Counted from the stretch's first letter, positions 17,485 to 29,943 are shown. The stretch: DNA of 64,000 nucleotides from Marinobacter sp. LV10R510-11A (GCF_900215155.1 NZ_LT907980.1:1240001-1304000), one strand, 5' to 3'. Numbers and translations are program-made. The notes: generated by a model not told the origin, from the sequence alone.

Positions 17485-19055
17485 CAGCGGGCCTCCGGCA
17501 TCAGCATAGTGGTCGCACCCGGCCCGGTATCGACTCCCGGCTCAGGGGCGCCCGGGATCTCGAACAGCCGATGCACCTCGCCCATGGCGGCGTCGGTGGT
17601 ATCAAGTAGCGGCTGGGGGTAGATGCCAAGCCATATCAGGAGCACGACGATGCTCAGCATCATGGCAAATTCTCGGGTATCAAGCCCCTTTAACGGCGTC
17701 TCGCTGCGTGGCGGGCCATAGTGCACGCGCTGCATCAGGATCAGCGAATAGATCGCCGCCAATACCAAGCCAAAACTCGCGATCACCACCACCCAGGGTG
17801 CCGTGGCAAAGGTGCCGAACAGCACCATAAATTCGCCGACGAAATTGGCGGTGACCGGTATTCCCAGCGAAGCAGCAATAAAGAACAGCCAGAACCCCGG
17901 CAGACTCCCCAGTCGTCCCCATAGTCCGCCCATCTTATCCATCTCACGAGTATGCAGGCGCTCGTATAGCTGTCCGCTTAGGATAAATAACCCTGCGGCA
18001 GAAAAGGCGTGGGCCAGCATCAGTATCACCACGCCCTGCAAAGCCAGCACAGAGCCGGAATAAATGCCGATCAGCACGAACCCCATGTGGGCGATACTGG
18101 TATAGGCGATGAAACGTTTAACGTTCTGCTGCCCGCAGGCGAGTATTGCACCGTAGTAAATACCCAGTAGCCCAAGCCCCATGGCGATGGGCGCGAATGC
18201 CTGGGAGGCCTCTGGAAACAGCGGCAAAGCAAAACGCATCATGCCGTAGGCGGCAGTTTTAAGAAGTATCCCTGCCAGATCTACGCTGCCGGCGGTAGGT
18301 GCCTGAGCATGGGCATCCGGCAGCCAACCGTGCAGCGGCACCACCGGAAGTTTGACCGCGAAGGCGATAAAGAAACCCAACATCAACCACGTGGAAAGTG
18401 TCGGCGACAGCGTGGTCTCCAGCAGCACCTGATAGCTGAAAGAGTACTCACCGGTGTTGGCATGATGAGCGAACACCAACCCCAAGATAGAGACCAACAT
18501 CAACAGCCCGCTGGCCTGGGTATAGATGAAGAATTTGGTGGCCGCGCCAATACGGGTTTTGCCCTTTGCACCGCTGTGGCCCCAAAGGGCAATCAGGAAG
18601 TACATCGGCACCAACATCAGCTCCCAAAAGAAGAAAAACAGGAACAGGTCAATAGCCAAAAACACGCCGGTAACGCCGGTGAGAATCCACAGCAAGTTAA
18701 GGTGGAAGAAACCAATCCGGCGTACAATTTCGTTCCACGAACACAGCACCGCCAACACGCCGAGAAAGCTGGTTAGCGCGATCAATACCAGCGACAAACC
18801 ATCCATGGCAAGGTGAAAGCTGATGCCAAAGCGCTCGATCCAGTCCACCTGATATTCCAGCGCCCACCGGGTTGCCGTGCCATCTAGCGCGGGCATATGA
18901 AAATCGAGCTGCGTCCACAGCCACAGCGAGATCAACAGCTCGGCCAGCATGGTGGCAAGCGCGATCCAGCGCGTTGGCTTATCGCCAAACCGCTCAATCT
19001 GCCAGCATAAGAGCCCCCCGATGAAAGGGATCACGATTAACCACACCAGTATCAT
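17484..19055 (-). CDS. nuoM: NADH-quinone oxidoreductase subunit M
   Basis: 523 aa, about 14 membrane helices, an antiporter-like subunit. FFFFFWELMLVPMYFLI carries the conserved glutamate and KLPVVPLHGWLPDAHAQAPT the lysine/proline-rich half-channel motif. Follows nuoL after 37 bp and overlaps nuoN by one base. Normal length for the family. Confidence 0.97.
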   Translation of the reverse strand: MILVWLIVIPFIGGLLCWQIERFGDKPTRWIALATMLAELLISLWLWTQLDFHMPALDGTATRWALEYQVDWIERFGISFHLAMDGLSLVLIALTSFLGVLAVLCSWNEIVRRIGFFHLNLLWILTGVTGVFLAIDLFLFFFFWELMLVPMYFLIALWGHSGAKGKTRIGAATKFFIYTQASGLLMLVSILGLVFAHHANTGEYSFSYQVLLETTLSPTLSTWLMLGFFIAFAVKLPVVPLHGWLPDAHAQAPTAGSVDLAGILLKTAAYGMMRFALPLFPEASQAFAPIAMGLGLLGIYYGAILACGQQNVKRFIAYTSIAHMGFVLIGIYSGSVLALQGVVILMLAHAFSAAGLFILSGQLYERLHTREMDKMGGLWGRLGSLPGFWLFFIAASLGIPVTANFVGEFMVLFGTFATAPWVVVIASFGLVLAAIYSLILMQRVHYGPPRSETPLKGLDTREFAMMLSIVVLLIWLGIYPQPLLDTTDAAMGEVHRLFEIPGAPEPGVDTGPGATTMLMPEAR

Positions 19056-19092
19056 AAGCGTTGCATCTCCTTATCCGGGTTGTGCATCATTC

Positions 19093-20988
19093 CTAGAACA
19101 CCAGCGCCAGGCTCAGCAGGATCAGCGTGGCCCCGACCACCATGGTGGCAGCATACCCACGCAGCTTGCCGGTCTGGGTGCGAGAGAGTCCGAAATGCAC
19201 AGCACGCAAAGCATGGGCAATCAAACGGAAGAAGGCGTCAAACAGATCGCCCCGCATTATTCGAACTAAGCCGCGATAGGGCCGTACCAGAAGCCAATCG
19301 AAAACAATGTCAAAACCCCACGCAAGGTTCCACCAAGCCCACAACCCAGCACCGATGCCCTGCTGAGTGATGTGTGTTAGCCAGTCGCGCTTGATGATAA
19401 ACAACCAGGCGCCCAAGCCAAGACCGATCAACGCCGTGGCCGACGCGATCAACTCAAGTGCGGTATGCCCCGCTTCCATGCCCTCGCCGGGACTAACCGG
19501 TAAGACCCCGCTCAGCGGCGGCACAATCCAGGCGCCTAGGAAAGTCGAGAGCACGGCCAAGATCACCAGTGGCAGACCATGGGCCAAGCCTCGCCCTGCC
19601 TTGGAATGACGGGCACCGTCGCTCTTCATTTCACCATGGAAGATGCCAATGACCAGACGCGTGGTGTATAGAGAGGTCAACAACGCGCCAATTAAACCGG
19701 CGATCAGTAGCCCTTGTTGATCCGCCGCGAAGGCCTGCCAGAGAATTTCATCTTTGCTGTAGAAGCCTGCAGTAACCAACGGCAAAGCCACCAGTGCGGC
19801 ACCACCGACAATAAAGCCCATGTAGGCAAGAGGCAGCTTGCGCCATAGGCCGCCGAGACGGCGTATATCCTGTTCGTGATGACAACTGATGATCACCGCC
19901 CCGGCTGAGAGAAACAGCAGTGCTTTAAAGAAGGCATGAACCATCAAATGGAAGACGGCCGCGTCGAAAGCGCCAACTCCCAGCGCAAGAAACATATAAC
20001 CAATTTGGCTCATGGTGGAATAGGCCAGTACCCGTTTGATGTCGGTCTGGGCCAAGGCTGCGAAGCCAGCCATCAGTAGCGTCAGGGCACCGATCAGCCC
20101 CGTCAGGAAGAGTGCCGTAGGTGCCAGCTCAAATATCCCGTGCATGCGCGCGATCAAATACACCCCAGCGGTGACCATGGTCGCGGCGTGGATCAGGGCC
20201 GACACTGGCGTGGGGCCGGCCATGGCGTCGGCAAGCCAGGTGTGCAGCGGTAGTTGGGCAGACTTACCCACGGCTCCACCCAGTAGTAACAGTGCCGCCA
20301 GCTCCACCGTTGAATCCCCGGCTTGCCACATCTGCGGTGCGAGAGAAAGGATCTCGGCAATGTTCAGGGTGCCGAGTTTAGCAAACAGCAAAAACATACC
20401 TATGGCCAGGAACACATCGCCGATGCGGGTAATGATGAAGGCTTTGAACCCTGCCCAGCCGTTGGCACTGTTCTGATAGTAGTAGCCGATCAGCAGGTAG
20501 CTGCACATGCCGACCCCTTCCCAGCCCAGGAACAGCAGCAGCAGATTATCACCTAGTACCAGTAGTACCATGCTGAACACGAACAGGTTCATGTAGGTGT
20601 AAAAACGCGTAACGCCTTCATCGCCGCGCATGTACCAAGCGGCAAACAAATGAATCAGAAAGCCCACGCCGGTAATAATGCCGAGCATGGTCAGCGACAG
20701 CCCATCCAGGGCCAACCCAATAGTTGGCTGAAACTCCCCCACGGATATCCAGGTCCACAGGGTCACGATTTGAGGATGGCTGGCGTTCGCCGCGTCGTTG
20801 ACAAAACCCAGTGTCAGCAATGCGGTGACCAACGCGGCCAGTCCCACGCTGCCGACTCCCACAATGGAACTGATACGATAGCCAAGCTTGCCCCGGGAAA
20901 AGGCCAGAATCAGCGTTCCTGCCAGAGGTAGCAGGAACGTTAGCGGCAGCAATAGCGCCGTCGAAAGCAGTGACGTTATCATGTCCAT
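19093..20988 (-). CDS. nuoL: NADH-quinone oxidoreductase subunit L
   Basis: 631 aa, the largest antiporter-like subunit, with about 16 membrane helices and the C-terminal amphipathic lateral helix plus last anchor. Motifs FLGWEGVGMCSYLLIGYY (key Glu) and KSAQLPLHTWLADAMAGPTPVSALIHAATMV are complete. Starts within the nuoK stop (TAATG). Confidence 0.97.
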   Translation of the reverse strand: MDMITSLLSTALLLPLTFLLPLAGTLILAFSRGKLGYRISSIVGVGSVGLAALVTALLTLGFVNDAANASHPQIVTLWTWISVGEFQPTIGLALDGLSLTMLGIITGVGFLIHLFAAWYMRGDEGVTRFYTYMNLFVFSMVLLVLGDNLLLLFLGWEGVGMCSYLLIGYYYQNSANGWAGFKAFIITRIGDVFLAIGMFLLFAKLGTLNIAEILSLAPQMWQAGDSTVELAALLLLGGAVGKSAQLPLHTWLADAMAGPTPVSALIHAATMVTAGVYLIARMHGIFELAPTALFLTGLIGALTLLMAGFAALAQTDIKRVLAYSTMSQIGYMFLALGVGAFDAAVFHLMVHAFFKALLFLSAGAVIISCHHEQDIRRLGGLWRKLPLAYMGFIVGGAALVALPLVTAGFYSKDEILWQAFAADQQGLLIAGLIGALLTSLYTTRLVIGIFHGEMKSDGARHSKAGRGLAHGLPLVILAVLSTFLGAWIVPPLSGVLPVSPGEGMEAGHTALELIASATALIGLGLGAWLFIIKRDWLTHITQQGIGAGLWAWWNLAWGFDIVFDWLLVRPYRGLVRIMRGDLFDAFFRLIAHALRAVHFGLSRTQTGKLRGYAATMVVGATLILLSLALVF

Positions 20989-21296
20989 TATCCACGCATC
21001 CTGCTGACCGCATCGATATCCAGGGATTTGAAGCGTTGGTGCAGTTGAATCAACAACGCCAAGCCGACCGCGGCCTCTGCAGCCGCCAGCGTGATCACCA
21101 GCAGAAACATGACCTGGCCTTCCGGCTGCTGCCAGGCCGCGCCGGCGACGATAAAGGCAAGCCCCGCGGCGTTGAGCATGATCTCAAGGCTCATCAGTAT
21201 AAAGATCATATTGCGCCTGAACATCAGGCCAGCCAGCCCCAGCGCGAACAGAATGGCTGCCAACACCAGACCATGTTCCATGGGTACACCGTTCAT
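20988..21296 (-). CDS. nuoK: NADH-quinone oxidoreductase subunit K
   Basis: 102 aa, three membrane helices, with the conserved Glu pair in the [13 protein letters not shown] and [16 protein letters not shown] segments. The start MNGVPMEHG at 21296 overlaps the nuoJ stop (ATGA). A longer upstream frame is rejected because it would run through nuoJ. Confidence 0.96.
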   Translation of the reverse strand: MNGVPMEHGLVLAAILFALGLAGLMFRRNMIFILMSLEIMLNAAGLAFIVAGAAWQQPEGQVMFLLVITLAAAEAAVGLALLIQLHQRFKSLDIDAVSRMRG

Positions 21297-21823
21297 GGAG
21301 CTTCCTTGCCAATCTTTGAATCCGACCCTAGCTGGCGTAAACGTCCGACATGAGAGGCCGTGACCAGCGCTGCCAGCAGCAGCAAAGCGCTGAGTTCCAC
21401 TACCAGCAGCCAAGGGCCGAACAGAATCGTGCCCACCTGCTTGGCGCTCAGCACATCACCCTGCACCAGCACGCCCCCATCGCCGCGCAACAGTAAGTCG
21501 ATCAGCGTCAGCAGCAAGACACCGGCGAGCAGCGATGGCCCCAGCCACGTGCGCGGTTGCAACCAGGCGCGCTCCTGGGCGACCGCCGCCTCGCCCAGGT
21601 TAAGCATCATCACCACAAAAACGAACAGCACCATGATTGCTCCGGCGTAGACGATAATCTCAAGCGCCCCCGCGAAGGGCGCACCCAGGGCAAAGAACAC
21701 CATGGCCACGGCCAGCAATGACACCACCAGATACAGCACCCCATGCACTGGATTGGGATTGCTGATAACCCCCAGGGTCGCCAGCACCGCGACCAGACCG
21801 CTCAGGTAAAATGCGTATTCCAT
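21293..21823 (-). CDS. nuoJ: NADH-quinone oxidoreductase subunit J
   Basis: 176 aa, five membrane helices, with the conserved [21 protein letters not shown] helix that carries the pi-bulge in complex I. Overlaps nuoK by 4 nt. Separated from nuoI by 73 bp containing a hairpin. Confidence 0.96.
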   Translation of the reverse strand: MEYAFYLSGLVAVLATLGVISNPNPVHGVLYLVVSLLAVAMVFFALGAPFAGALEIIVYAGAIMVLFVFVVMMLNLGEAAVAQERAWLQPRTWLGPSLLAGVLLLTLIDLLLRGDGGVLVQGDVLSAKQVGTILFGPWLLVVELSALLLLAALVTASHVGRLRQLGSDSKIGKEAP

Positions 21824-21863
21824 GTTTCTCTCTCCATTCTTCTCCCCTCCTTTCCGCTTCTCT

Positions 21864-21886
21864 CCAGCGTAGCGTAGCGGCGCTGG
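21864..21886. other. Intercistronic hairpin between nuoI and nuoJ
   Basis: CCAGCG and CGCTGG form a 6-bp stem around an 11-nt GC-rich loop in the only sizeable gap of the distal operon. It may act in mRNA stability or processing. No T-run follows. Confidence 0.35.
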
Positions 21887-21896
21887 CGATGCGGCT

Positions 21897-22436
21897 TCAG
21901 GGAAGCAGCGTGGTGACCTTGATCGGCTCGTATTCCGCCACGCCCTTACCCTTGTCTTTGCCGGCGATGGCCATGCCCGCTACCTTGTAGAAATTATAGT
22001 TGTGGTCCTTGCCAGGGCCGCTAATCAACAGATCTTCCTTTTCATATACCAGCTCTTGGCGGTTGTATTCACCCATCTCGAAGTCTGGCGTTAGCTGGAT
22101 CGCCGAGGTCGGGCAGGCTTCTTCACACATGCCGCAAAAAATGCAGCGCGAAAAGTTAATGCGAAAGAATTCGGGGTACCAGCGCCCATCTTCCCTTTCG
22201 CCCTTCTCCAACGAGATACAAGCCACCGGACAGGCAACGGCGCACAGATTGCAGGCCACGCAACGTTCCTCGCCATCCGGATCCCGGGTCAGCACAATGC
22301 GCCCGCGATAACGCGGCGACAGATAGACTTCTTCTTCCGGATAGTTGACGGTTTCGCGCTTGCGAAACCCATGCATAAAAACCATACCCAGGGTGCGCAA
22401 TTGCGACCAAGTACCTTTTAAAAGTCCCTTGTACAT
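21897..22436 (-). CDS. nuoI: NADH-quinone oxidoreductase subunit I (two 4Fe-4S)
   Basis: 179 aa ferredoxin-like subunit of the connecting module. Two CxxCxxCxxxCP motifs: [12 protein letters not shown] and [12 protein letters not shown] (clusters N6a and N6b). The start [10 protein letters not shown] at 22436 matches the usual length of about 180; an upstream in-frame start at 22490 would lie close to the nuoH stop and is less likely. Confidence 0.96.
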   Translation of the reverse strand: MYKGLLKGTWSQLRTLGMVFMHGFRKRETVNYPEEEVYLSPRYRGRIVLTRDPDGEERCVACNLCAVACPVACISLEKGEREDGRWYPEFFRINFSRCIFCGMCEEACPTSAIQLTPDFEMGEYNRQELVYEKEDLLISGPGKDHNYNFYKVAGMAIAGKDKGKGVAEYEPIKVTTLLP

Positions 22437-22473
22437 AGCAGTTGCTCCTCGTTCATGATCGGTTCGAATGCTC

Positions 22474-23484
22474 TTATCCTGGCGCCACAAGCAGTATCAC
22501 TGCGCCGGTTACCAGCAGGTTGATCAGCGTTAGCGGCAAACAGACAATCCAGCCGAAAGTCATCACCCGGTCGTAACGCGGCCGAGGCAGCGAGGCCCGC
22601 ACTAGAATGAACAGCATCAAAAAGACACTGATCTTGAGTACAAACCAGACAATGGGTGGCAGCAGCGGCCCGTGCCAACCGCCGAAGAATAGCGTCACCA
22701 CAAGCGCGGAAATCAGCAGCATGCCGACATATTCGCCAATAAAGAACATGCCAAATTTCATGGAGGAGTATTCAACGTGATAGCCGTCTGCCAGCTCCTG
22801 CTCCGCTTCGGGCTGATCGAAGGGGTGACGGTGCACCACCGCGAAGCCGGCAATAAGAAAGTTACAGAAACCCAGAAACTGGGGAACGATATACCACAGG
22901 TCCTGCTGAGCGTTGACGATCTCGCGCAGGTTGAAGGTGCCCGCCATGGCAACAACACCCATCAATGACAGCCCCATGAATACCTCATAGGAGATGGTCT
23001 GAGCCGAAGAGCGCATGGCACCGATCAGCGCATACTTGTTGGCACTGGCCCAGCCGCCCAGCAGCACCGAGTAGACATTAATGCCGCCCATGGCCAGAAA
23101 GAACAGCAAGCCGATGTTCCAGTCCGCCACGCCCCAGCCCGGCGTGATGGGGATAATCATGAACGACAACAACAGCGATGCCATAGCAATCGCCGGGGCC
23201 AGCACGAAGAGAGTCCGGTCGGCAAAGGGCGGTATCCAGTCTTCCTTGAAGAAGATCTTGATCATATCGGCGACCACTTGCAGAGAGCCGAAGGGGCCCA
23301 CCCGGTTGGGACCGTAACGGTCTTGCCACCAGCCCAGCAGGCGACGCTCTACCACCGTGAGGATTGCCCCCACCAGCACCGCTACCAGCAGAATGACCAC
23401 TGCCTGGATCATGGCCACGGCGATATCCATCACCGCCGGGGTCAACCATTCGGGTCGCCAGTTACCAAGGGTTATCCAGCTCAT
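22474..23484 (-). CDS. nuoH: NADH-quinone oxidoreductase subunit H
   Basis: 336 aa, eight membrane helices, forms the quinone site with NuoB and NuoD. Shows [18 protein letters not shown], the [10 protein letters not shown] loop and [20 protein letters not shown], the charged E-channel loop. Overlaps nuoG by 4 nt. Confidence 0.97.
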   Translation of the reverse strand: MSWITLGNWRPEWLTPAVMDIAVAMIQAVVILLVAVLVGAILTVVERRLLGWWQDRYGPNRVGPFGSLQVVADMIKIFFKEDWIPPFADRTLFVLAPAIAMASLLLSFMIIPITPGWGVADWNIGLLFFLAMGGINVYSVLLGGWASANKYALIGAMRSSAQTISYEVFMGLSLMGVVAMAGTFNLREIVNAQQDLWYIVPQFLGFCNFLIAGFAVVHRHPFDQPEAEQELADGYHVEYSSMKFGMFFIGEYVGMLLISALVVTLFFGGWHGPLLPPIVWFVLKISVFLMLFILVRASLPRPRYDRVMTFGWIVCLPLTLINLLVTGAVILLVAPG

Positions 23485-26225
23485 TCGCGCGCCTCCTTAT
23501 GGTCGGGGCCCGAAGCCTCAAGCCTGGCCCAATCGCCGCTGCTGAATTCGCTGGATATTCCTGCCGGTATGCTGACGATACCGGCCGGTAAACGCTGATC
23601 GCAGCGTAATGGCAGGGTAAGACACGCGGTCTCTGTTTCCAGTGTCAGCGATGCGCCCTGCTCAAACCCCCGCCGTGCCGCATCTGCGCTGGATAAACCA
23701 ATGGTCGGCAGTTCCGCACGTTCTTCAATGGGCGCGGAGCGGGAGGAAGTTTCCTCGCCGCCAAACAGTCGCGGCAACACCAGCAGCTGCCAACGATCCT
23801 GTTGCGGTTCGAAGGCCGCGGGGATATCGCTGGCATAGCGATACGCACCGGGGCGCGGCGCAACCAGGCGCACGCCGGGATCGCCGCCACGCAGATGTCC
23901 GCCCACTTCGTCGGTAAACTTGTTCCACGCCTGGTGCGAGTTCCAGCCTGGCGCCCAGGCGAACGGCACTTCCTTACGAGGCCGATCGAAACCACTGTAA
24001 CCTTCCATGGAAAAGGTGAAGGGCGTATCCGGATCTTGAGGCGTTCGCGGTTCGCTCACCGCTATGTTGGCACGCAGAGACGTTCGCCCACTGAAGCGAT
24101 GTGGGGCCCGGGCCAACTTAACGCCTTTAACTCGATAATCCGCGCTTAGAGAGCTCGCAACAATGTCTGCCAGTGCCGGATAATCCTGGGCACAGGCCTC
24201 AGTGGCCTGGTCCAAAGTAATGGTGCTGTCCTCGCCGCGAATGAGGCTGATACGCAGGGCGTGTAGCCAGCGCCAGCTTTCGTGAATGCGGGACTCCGGC
24301 CGCATATAGCTCGTATCGAAGACCTGGTAGAACCGCTGGGCCCGGCCTTCCAGATTGACCAGCGTGCCGTCCGCCTCGGTGAAACTGGCGGCGGCCAAGC
24401 CAAGCCTGGCGCGCTGCCAGGTGCGGGTGCGCTGGTGATCAAGCACGACCAACGCGGTTGCCGTATCTAATGCGGCCTCAACCCGCGCTTCCGGCAGCCG
24501 GACGTACAGGTCGTTTTCCAAAACCACGAGGGCATCTGCCCGGCCTTCGACGATTTCATCCAGAGCCCACTCCAGTGGACGACCGCCCAGCATGGTAAGG
24601 CCGGTGCTGTTGGCTTCCCGGCGTATCAACATCAGCCCGGCGCGCCTGGCGCGCCGTGACAGCGCACGGGCAATACTGCCCGCCGCATCGAGCACCTGGG
24701 TTGATTCCAATGAGCCACCGCTGATCACCAGCGGTCTTTTTGCTGCCATCAGTTGCCTGGCCACTGCCTGCGCCGCCGTGGCAAGGGTTTCATCAAGCCC
24801 TGTCACCGCCGGTGCGTTCTCATCGATAATATGGGCAATGGCGAAACCCAAGCGGGCGATGTCCGCAGGCGCTAACTGCCAGCTACCGGCACTGATCTCG
24901 TCGAGTTCGGTGGCGCTGGGGTAGGCGATGAACAGTGGGTGTCGGTTGTCCTGGGCGAGGATCTTGACCGCTTCGGCGTTCCAGATTGGGATGCCACGTT
25001 CTTCCGCCAAAGCATCGCGCCGGGCCAGCACTGCCTGGCGCAATGACAATGCCAGACGTGCCGCGCTGTGCATCAGGTCCTCGCCAAGCACCAACACTGC
25101 GTCGTGGGCCTCCACCTCCCGCACTGTGGGAATCGGCAAGCCGCAAGAGCTCTCCAGTTCCGCCATACGCTCAAGACAAGCCTGCTCAGCGGCGGCGACA
25201 CCACTAGAGAAGTTGTCCCGGCCGACTAACTTGATCAGCTGATGATTGCTTTCCAGGCTGGCCCGTGGCGAACCTATGCCAATCACCCGTTTGGCGCTGC
25301 GCAGCAGATCAGCGCCGCGATCCAGCGCCGGGTCGACTTCCAAGATGACGGTGTTATCCGCTTGCTCACTACGCCATTCAGGCTGGCGCGGCCGGTCGGT
25401 GCGATTGACGTAGCCGTAGCCGAAACGTCCGCGATCGCATAAGAAGTAACGGTTAAGTTCACCGTGATAGCGATTCTCAATGCGGCGAATCTCACCGTAG
25501 CGCTCCCCCGGGCTGATATTGCAGCCCACCGCGCACTGATGGCAGACACTGGGCGCAAACTGCATGTCCCATTTGCGGACGTAGCGATCCGAGTGGGTTT
25601 GATCAGTGAACACGCCGGTGGGGCACACTTCGGTCAGGTTGCCGGCAAACGGACTCTCCAGAACGCCTTCCTGATGGCGCCCGAAATACAAGTTGTTGTT
25701 CGAGCCGAAGACGCCGAGATCTGTGCCGCCGGCGTAGTCGTTGTAGAAGCGCACGCAGCGATAGCAGTTGATACAGCGATTCATCTCATGGGCAACAAAC
25801 GGCCCCAGGTACTGGTTGCGGTGGGTGCGCTTGCGAAAATCGTAGCGGCGCCGGCTGTGGCCGGTCATCACCGTCACGTCTTGCAGATGACAGTGGCCGC
25901 CTTCTTCGCAGACCGGACAATCGTGAGGGTGATAGGTCATCAACCACTCCACCACCTCCGACCGGAATGTCTTGGCTTCCTCGTCGGCGATGGAGATCCA
26001 GCTATTGTCTGTAGAAGGCGTCATGCACGACATCACCAGTTTGCCCTGGGTGTCGTCCTTGTCCTTGTACTGCTTGACCGCGCACTGACGACAGGCACCA
26101 ATGCTGTCCATGGCCGGGTGCCAGCAGAAATACGGAATGTCCAGCCCCAAAGACAGGCAGGCGTGCAGCAGATTATCCGCGCCGTCTACTTCGTAGGCTT
26201 TGCCGTCCACGTGAATCGTCGCCAT
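23481..26225 (-). CDS. nuoG: NADH-quinone oxidoreductase subunit G
   Basis: 914 aa iron-sulfur subunit of the NADH dehydrogenase module. An N-terminal 2Fe-2S domain ([17 protein letters not shown]), the His-ligated cluster N3 motif ([12 protein letters not shown]), [10 protein letters not shown] (N4) and CHQCAVGCN in the molybdopterin-like region, which corresponds to the extra N7-type cluster site of some bacterial enzymes. The rest is the molybdopterin-oxidoreductase-like fold without cofactor. Overlaps nuoF by one base and nuoH by four. Confidence 0.96.
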   Translation of the reverse strand: MATIHVDGKAYEVDGADNLLHACLSLGLDIPYFCWHPAMDSIGACRQCAVKQYKDKDDTQGKLVMSCMTPSTDNSWISIADEEAKTFRSEVVEWLMTYHPHDCPVCEEGGHCHLQDVTVMTGHSRRRYDFRKRTHRNQYLGPFVAHEMNRCINCYRCVRFYNDYAGGTDLGVFGSNNNLYFGRHQEGVLESPFAGNLTEVCPTGVFTDQTHSDRYVRKWDMQFAPSVCHQCAVGCNISPGERYGEIRRIENRYHGELNRYFLCDRGRFGYGYVNRTDRPRQPEWRSEQADNTVILEVDPALDRGADLLRSAKRVIGIGSPRASLESNHQLIKLVGRDNFSSGVAAAEQACLERMAELESSCGLPIPTVREVEAHDAVLVLGEDLMHSAARLALSLRQAVLARRDALAEERGIPIWNAEAVKILAQDNRHPLFIAYPSATELDEISAGSWQLAPADIARLGFAIAHIIDENAPAVTGLDETLATAAQAVARQLMAAKRPLVISGGSLESTQVLDAAGSIARALSRRARRAGLMLIRREANSTGLTMLGGRPLEWALDEIVEGRADALVVLENDLYVRLPEARVEAALDTATALVVLDHQRTRTWQRARLGLAAASFTEADGTLVNLEGRAQRFYQVFDTSYMRPESRIHESWRWLHALRISLIRGEDSTITLDQATEACAQDYPALADIVASSLSADYRVKGVKLARAPHRFSGRTSLRANIAVSEPRTPQDPDTPFTFSMEGYSGFDRPRKEVPFAWAPGWNSHQAWNKFTDEVGGHLRGGDPGVRLVAPRPGAYRYASDIPAAFEPQQDRWQLLVLPRLFGGEETSSRSAPIEERAELPTIGLSSADAARRGFEQGASLTLETETACLTLPLRCDQRLPAGIVSIPAGISSEFSSGDWARLEASGPDHKEARE

Positions 26226-27577
26226 CAGCTCACCCCTTCCAGCGATGTACTAGCGATGCCAGCCTCAAATTCTGCCCGGAAGAGTTTGAGGGCCGATTCC
26301 AGCGGCATCATTGCCCCCGGCGCATGGGCGCAGAAAGTACGCGGAGAATTCAGCCCTAAGGTGTGCTGCTCGAGGATCTCGATATACTCTGGCTTGCCTT
26401 CACCTCTCTCCAGCGCCTGCAGGATTTTTACTGTCCAAGGCAGACCATCGCGACAAGGGGTGCACCAGCCGCAGGACTCCCGGGCAAAGAATTGCTCAAG
26501 GTTGCGCAGCAGCGAGACGATGCTCTGGCGCTCACTGACCACAGCTATCAGACCGGTGCCAAGACGGCTGCCGTATTGTCCGATCGTATCAAAGTCCATG
26601 GGCAGATCGAGATGCTCCGGCAACAGAAAACCGGTGCTGCCGCCACCGGGCAGCCAGGCCTTGAGGGTATGGCCCTCGCGCATACCGCCGGCGCGTTCGA
26701 GGATCTCCCGGCCGCTGGTGCCAATGGGCAGCTCCCAGAGGCCCGGACGTTCGACTAACCCGGAGACGCCATACAGCTTTGTGCCACCATCCCCACTGAG
26801 CCCGCCGGATAGTCCTTGATACCAGTCTGCACCGTGCTGCATAACGCTAGGCACATTGCACAGAGTCTCCACGTTGTTAACCACCGTGGGTTTGCCCCAG
26901 GCGCCAGATTGGCCGGGAAACGGCGGCTTGGCCCGGGGGTTAGCGCGCTTACCTTCCAGGGAATTGATCAGTGCGGTTTCTTCACCGCAGATGTAGCGCC
27001 CGGCACCTGTGTGTAAGGCGATATCGAAATCGAAGCCGCTGCCGGCGATGTCGCTTCCCAGCAGGCCGGCCTGCCGTGCCTCTTCGATGGCCAGGGCCAC
27101 GGAGCGCGCCGCCTCCACGTATTCGCCGCGCAGGAAAATATAGCCATAACAAGAGCGGTTGGCATAGCCCGCGATGATCATGCTTTCAATCAGCAGGTGC
27201 GGCAGCTGTTCCAGCAGCAGGCGATCTTTGAAGGTACCCGGCTCCATCTCGTCGGCATTACAGATCAGGTAGCCACGGGGCAGATGATCTCCTACCTGTG
27301 TCAGGCCCCACTTGACCCCGGCGGAGAAACCACCGCCGCCCCGGCCACGCACATTGGCCTGTTTCATGGTGTCGATTATGTCGGCAGGTGTGCGCTGTGT
27401 CAGGGTTTGTCTTGCGCTCTGATAACCCTCCTTCGCACAATATTCCTCGAACCCGACCCGGGCGCCGTCCTCGCGTAGTCGCCAGGTCAACGGGTGTGTC
27501 TCAGCGTGGCGCTCCTCGGCACTCTGGCGCAGCTGGCAGTGATAGCGCAGCCGTGAATCTTTCGGTATCACCGTCAT
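26225..27577 (-). CDS. nuoF: NADH-quinone oxidoreductase subunit F (NADH/FMN binding)
   Basis: 450 aa. NADH-binding [14 protein letters not shown] near residue 100, the FMN-site segment [15 protein letters not shown], and the N3 4Fe-4S ligands in [12 protein letters not shown]. Receives the hydride from NADH. Overlaps nuoE by 4 nt. Confidence 0.97.
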   Translation of the reverse strand: MTVIPKDSRLRYHCQLRQSAEERHAETHPLTWRLREDGARVGFEEYCAKEGYQSARQTLTQRTPADIIDTMKQANVRGRGGGGFSAGVKWGLTQVGDHLPRGYLICNADEMEPGTFKDRLLLEQLPHLLIESMIIAGYANRSCYGYIFLRGEYVEAARSVALAIEEARQAGLLGSDIAGSGFDFDIALHTGAGRYICGEETALINSLEGKRANPRAKPPFPGQSGAWGKPTVVNNVETLCNVPSVMQHGADWYQGLSGGLSGDGGTKLYGVSGLVERPGLWELPIGTSGREILERAGGMREGHTLKAWLPGGGSTGFLLPEHLDLPMDFDTIGQYGSRLGTGLIAVVSERQSIVSLLRNLEQFFARESCGWCTPCRDGLPWTVKILQALERGEGKPEYIEILEQHTLGLNSPRTFCAHAPGAMMPLESALKLFRAEFEAGIASTSLEGVS

Positions 27578-28098
27578 GGATAGGCCTCCAGAAGTTCATC
27601 CAGGTCGTCTGCTTCGATGGGGCCGAAAGTATCATCGCCAATCATCATCGCAGGGCCGCGATCGCAGGCTCCCAGGCAGCACACCGGCAGCAGAGTAAAG
27701 CGGCCATCTCCCGTAGTCTGGCCGAAGCCTATGCCGAGACGCTCACTCAAAACCTCGCTCAACGCTTCATAGCCGGTGAGGAAGCATGAGCTGCTATCGC
27801 ACAGCAGGATCACATGACGCCCCACGGGCTGGCGAAAGATCAGGCTGTAGAAGGTAGCAACGCCCTCCACCGCTCCGGCACCGACGCCGAGCGTTTCGGC
27901 GATGGTAGCAATCGCTCCATCTGGCACCCAGCCGTGGCGTTTTTGCACGATTTTCAGCGCCTCAATGCAGGCTGCCTGGGGCTGCTCGTAATGGTCGCGT
28001 TCCGTGAGCATGGCTCGGCGATCGTCCTCGTGCAGCTGAAAGCCATCGGTTGCGATGAGGTCTGTGGCTGTGCTGAAGGGTATGAATGTTTGCGGCAT
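27574..28098 (-). CDS. nuoE: NADH-quinone oxidoreductase subunit E (2Fe-2S)
   Basis: 174 aa thioredoxin-like subunit with the four 2Fe-2S ligands in [12 protein letters not shown] and [11 protein letters not shown] (cluster N1a). Starts 2 bp after the nuoCD stop. Confidence 0.96.
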   Translation of the reverse strand: MPQTFIPFSTATDLIATDGFQLHEDDRRAMLTERDHYEQPQAACIEALKIVQKRHGWVPDGAIATIAETLGVGAGAVEGVATFYSLIFRQPVGRHVILLCDSSSCFLTGYEALSEVLSERLGIGFGQTTGDGRFTLLPVCCLGACDRGPAMMIGDDTFGPIEADDLDELLEAYP

Positions 28099-28100
28099 AA

Positions 28101-29888
28101 TCAGCGGTCCACGTCGGCCATGACAAAATCGATACTGCCCAGATGCGCGATCAAATCCGGCACAAAGCCACCGCGCATCAGCACAGGAATCTGCTGCAGA
28201 TGCGGAAAGCTCGGCGTGCGAATGCGCGTGCGATAGCTCATGGTGCTGCCGTCACTGGTCAGGTAATAACTGTTGATGCCTTTGGTCGCTTCAATCATCT
28301 GCAGTGACTCGTTACCGGGCAACACCGGCCCCCAAGACACCTGCAAAAAGTGGGTAATCATCGTTTCAATATGTTCAAGCATGCGCTCCCGGGGCGGCGG
28401 AGTGGTCAACGGATGATCCGCCTTGTAGTCCCCTGCAGGCATGTTATTGATGCACTGCTGAAGAATTCTCACGCTCTGACGCATCTCCTCGATGCGCAGT
28501 TGGCCGCGGTCGAAAGCGTCGCCGTTTTGAGCTAGTGGCACCTCGAAATCGAAGTTCTCGTAACCGGAATAGGGGCGCTTTTTGCGCAGATCAAAATCGC
28601 AGCCGGTGGCGCGCAGATTGGGGCCGGTGACGCCCCAGGCCAAGGCGTTCGCGGTATCGAAGGCAGCAATGTTTTTGGTGCGATCGCGAACCATCGAGTT
28701 TTCCATCATCGCCCGCTCGTATTCCCTCAGCCGGGGGGGCATCCAGTCAACAAAACCTTGCATAAGCCTGTCCCAGCCTTTCGGCAGGTCCTGCATCACG
28801 CCGCCAATGCGAAACCAGGCCGGGTGCATACGAAAGCCGGTGATCGCCTCAATCACGTCGTAGCCCTTTTGGCGGTCGGTAAAGGTATAGAACACCGGCG
28901 ACATGGCGCCAAGATCCTGCAAATAAGTGCCCAGAAATAGCAGGTGGCTGGTAATACGGAACAGCTCTGCCATCATCACCCGAATCGTTTGGATGCGCGC
29001 GTTTACCTGTATGCCAGCGAGCTTCTCCACTGCCAGCACGTAGGGCAGATTGTTCATTACGCCGCCCACGTAATCGATACGGTCGGTGTAGGGAATGAAG
29101 CTGTGCCAGGACTGGCGCTCGGCCATTTTCTCTGCACCACGATGGTGGTAGCCGATATCCGGCACGCAGTCGATGATCTCCTCGCCGTCGAGCTGCAATA
29201 CAAGGCGAAATGCGCCATGGGCGGACGGATGATTCGGCCCCAGGTTAAGAAACATGAAATCAGTTTCATCGTTTTTACGTTTCATGCCCCAGTCTTCAGG
29301 CTTGAACTTCAGGGCTTGCTGTTCTCGTTCCTGGCTCGCCACGGTTAGGGTATAAGGATCAAATTCGGTCGCTCTGGCATGGTGATCCTTACGCAGTGGG
29401 TGGCCCTGCCAGGTAGACGGCATCAAAATGCGGGAAAGGTTGGGGTGTCCGTCAAAGTGAACACCGAACATGTCCCAGACTTCGCGCTCGTACCAGTTGG
29501 CGTTGGGGTAGACCGGGATCACTGTAGGCAAAGACAGATCCTGCTCGAGGAGCGCCACCTTAAGCATGATGTCGCGATTGCCCGATACGGACAGCAGCTG
29601 ATAGAACACAGTGAAATCGGCTTCGGGCAAGCCATGGCGATGACTGCGCAGGCGCTCGTCAACCGCTGACAAATCAAACAGCATCTCGAATGGTTCGGGT
29701 AGCTTGCGCAGCGTTGCCAGCACCTCAACCAGTGCGTCCCGGCTCACCCACAACACCGGCATGCCCGTCAAAGTGGGCTGTTCATGGAGCACCTGGTCAC
29801 CAAAGCGCTCTCGCAGCATTGCCACGAGGGAGCTGGCCCGATGGTCGGGAGCGGCTGCCGCGCTGGTGTTGGGGTTAACAACGCTCAT
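28101..29888 (-). CDS. nuoC: NADH-quinone oxidoreductase fused subunit C/D
   Basis: 595 aa fusion, as in E. coli and Pseudomonas. The 30-kDa NuoC domain spans about residues 30-190 ([27 protein letters not shown] is its signature), followed by the 49-kDa NuoD domain ([34 protein letters not shown]), which lines the quinone cavity with conserved His and Tyr. Complete. Confidence 0.97.
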   Translation of the reverse strand: MSVVNPNTSAAAAPDHRASSLVAMLRERFGDQVLHEQPTLTGMPVLWVSRDALVEVLATLRKLPEPFEMLFDLSAVDERLRSHRHGLPEADFTVFYQLLSVSGNRDIMLKVALLEQDLSLPTVIPVYPNANWYEREVWDMFGVHFDGHPNLSRILMPSTWQGHPLRKDHHARATEFDPYTLTVASQEREQQALKFKPEDWGMKRKNDETDFMFLNLGPNHPSAHGAFRLVLQLDGEEIIDCVPDIGYHHRGAEKMAERQSWHSFIPYTDRIDYVGGVMNNLPYVLAVEKLAGIQVNARIQTIRVMMAELFRITSHLLFLGTYLQDLGAMSPVFYTFTDRQKGYDVIEAITGFRMHPAWFRIGGVMQDLPKGWDRLMQGFVDWMPPRLREYERAMMENSMVRDRTKNIAAFDTANALAWGVTGPNLRATGCDFDLRKKRPYSGYENFDFEVPLAQNGDAFDRGQLRIEEMRQSVRILQQCINNMPAGDYKADHPLTTPPPRERMLEHIETMITHFLQVSWGPVLPGNESLQMIEATKGINSYYLTSDGSTMSYRTRIRTPSFPHLQQIPVLMRGGFVPDLIAHLGSIDFVMADVDR

Positions 29889-29943
29889 TTTAACAGTGTC
29901 CCTCTCGCTCTAAGGTGCGTGAGAATATCTGGAAATTCTTGGG

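Noticed and set aside
25464..26819. Long plus-strand frame of 451 codons opposite nuoG/nuoF.
   Set aside because: It lies wholly antisense to two intact, motif-bearing nuo genes in GC-rich DNA, where long antisense frames are expected. It has no ribosome-binding site or domain.
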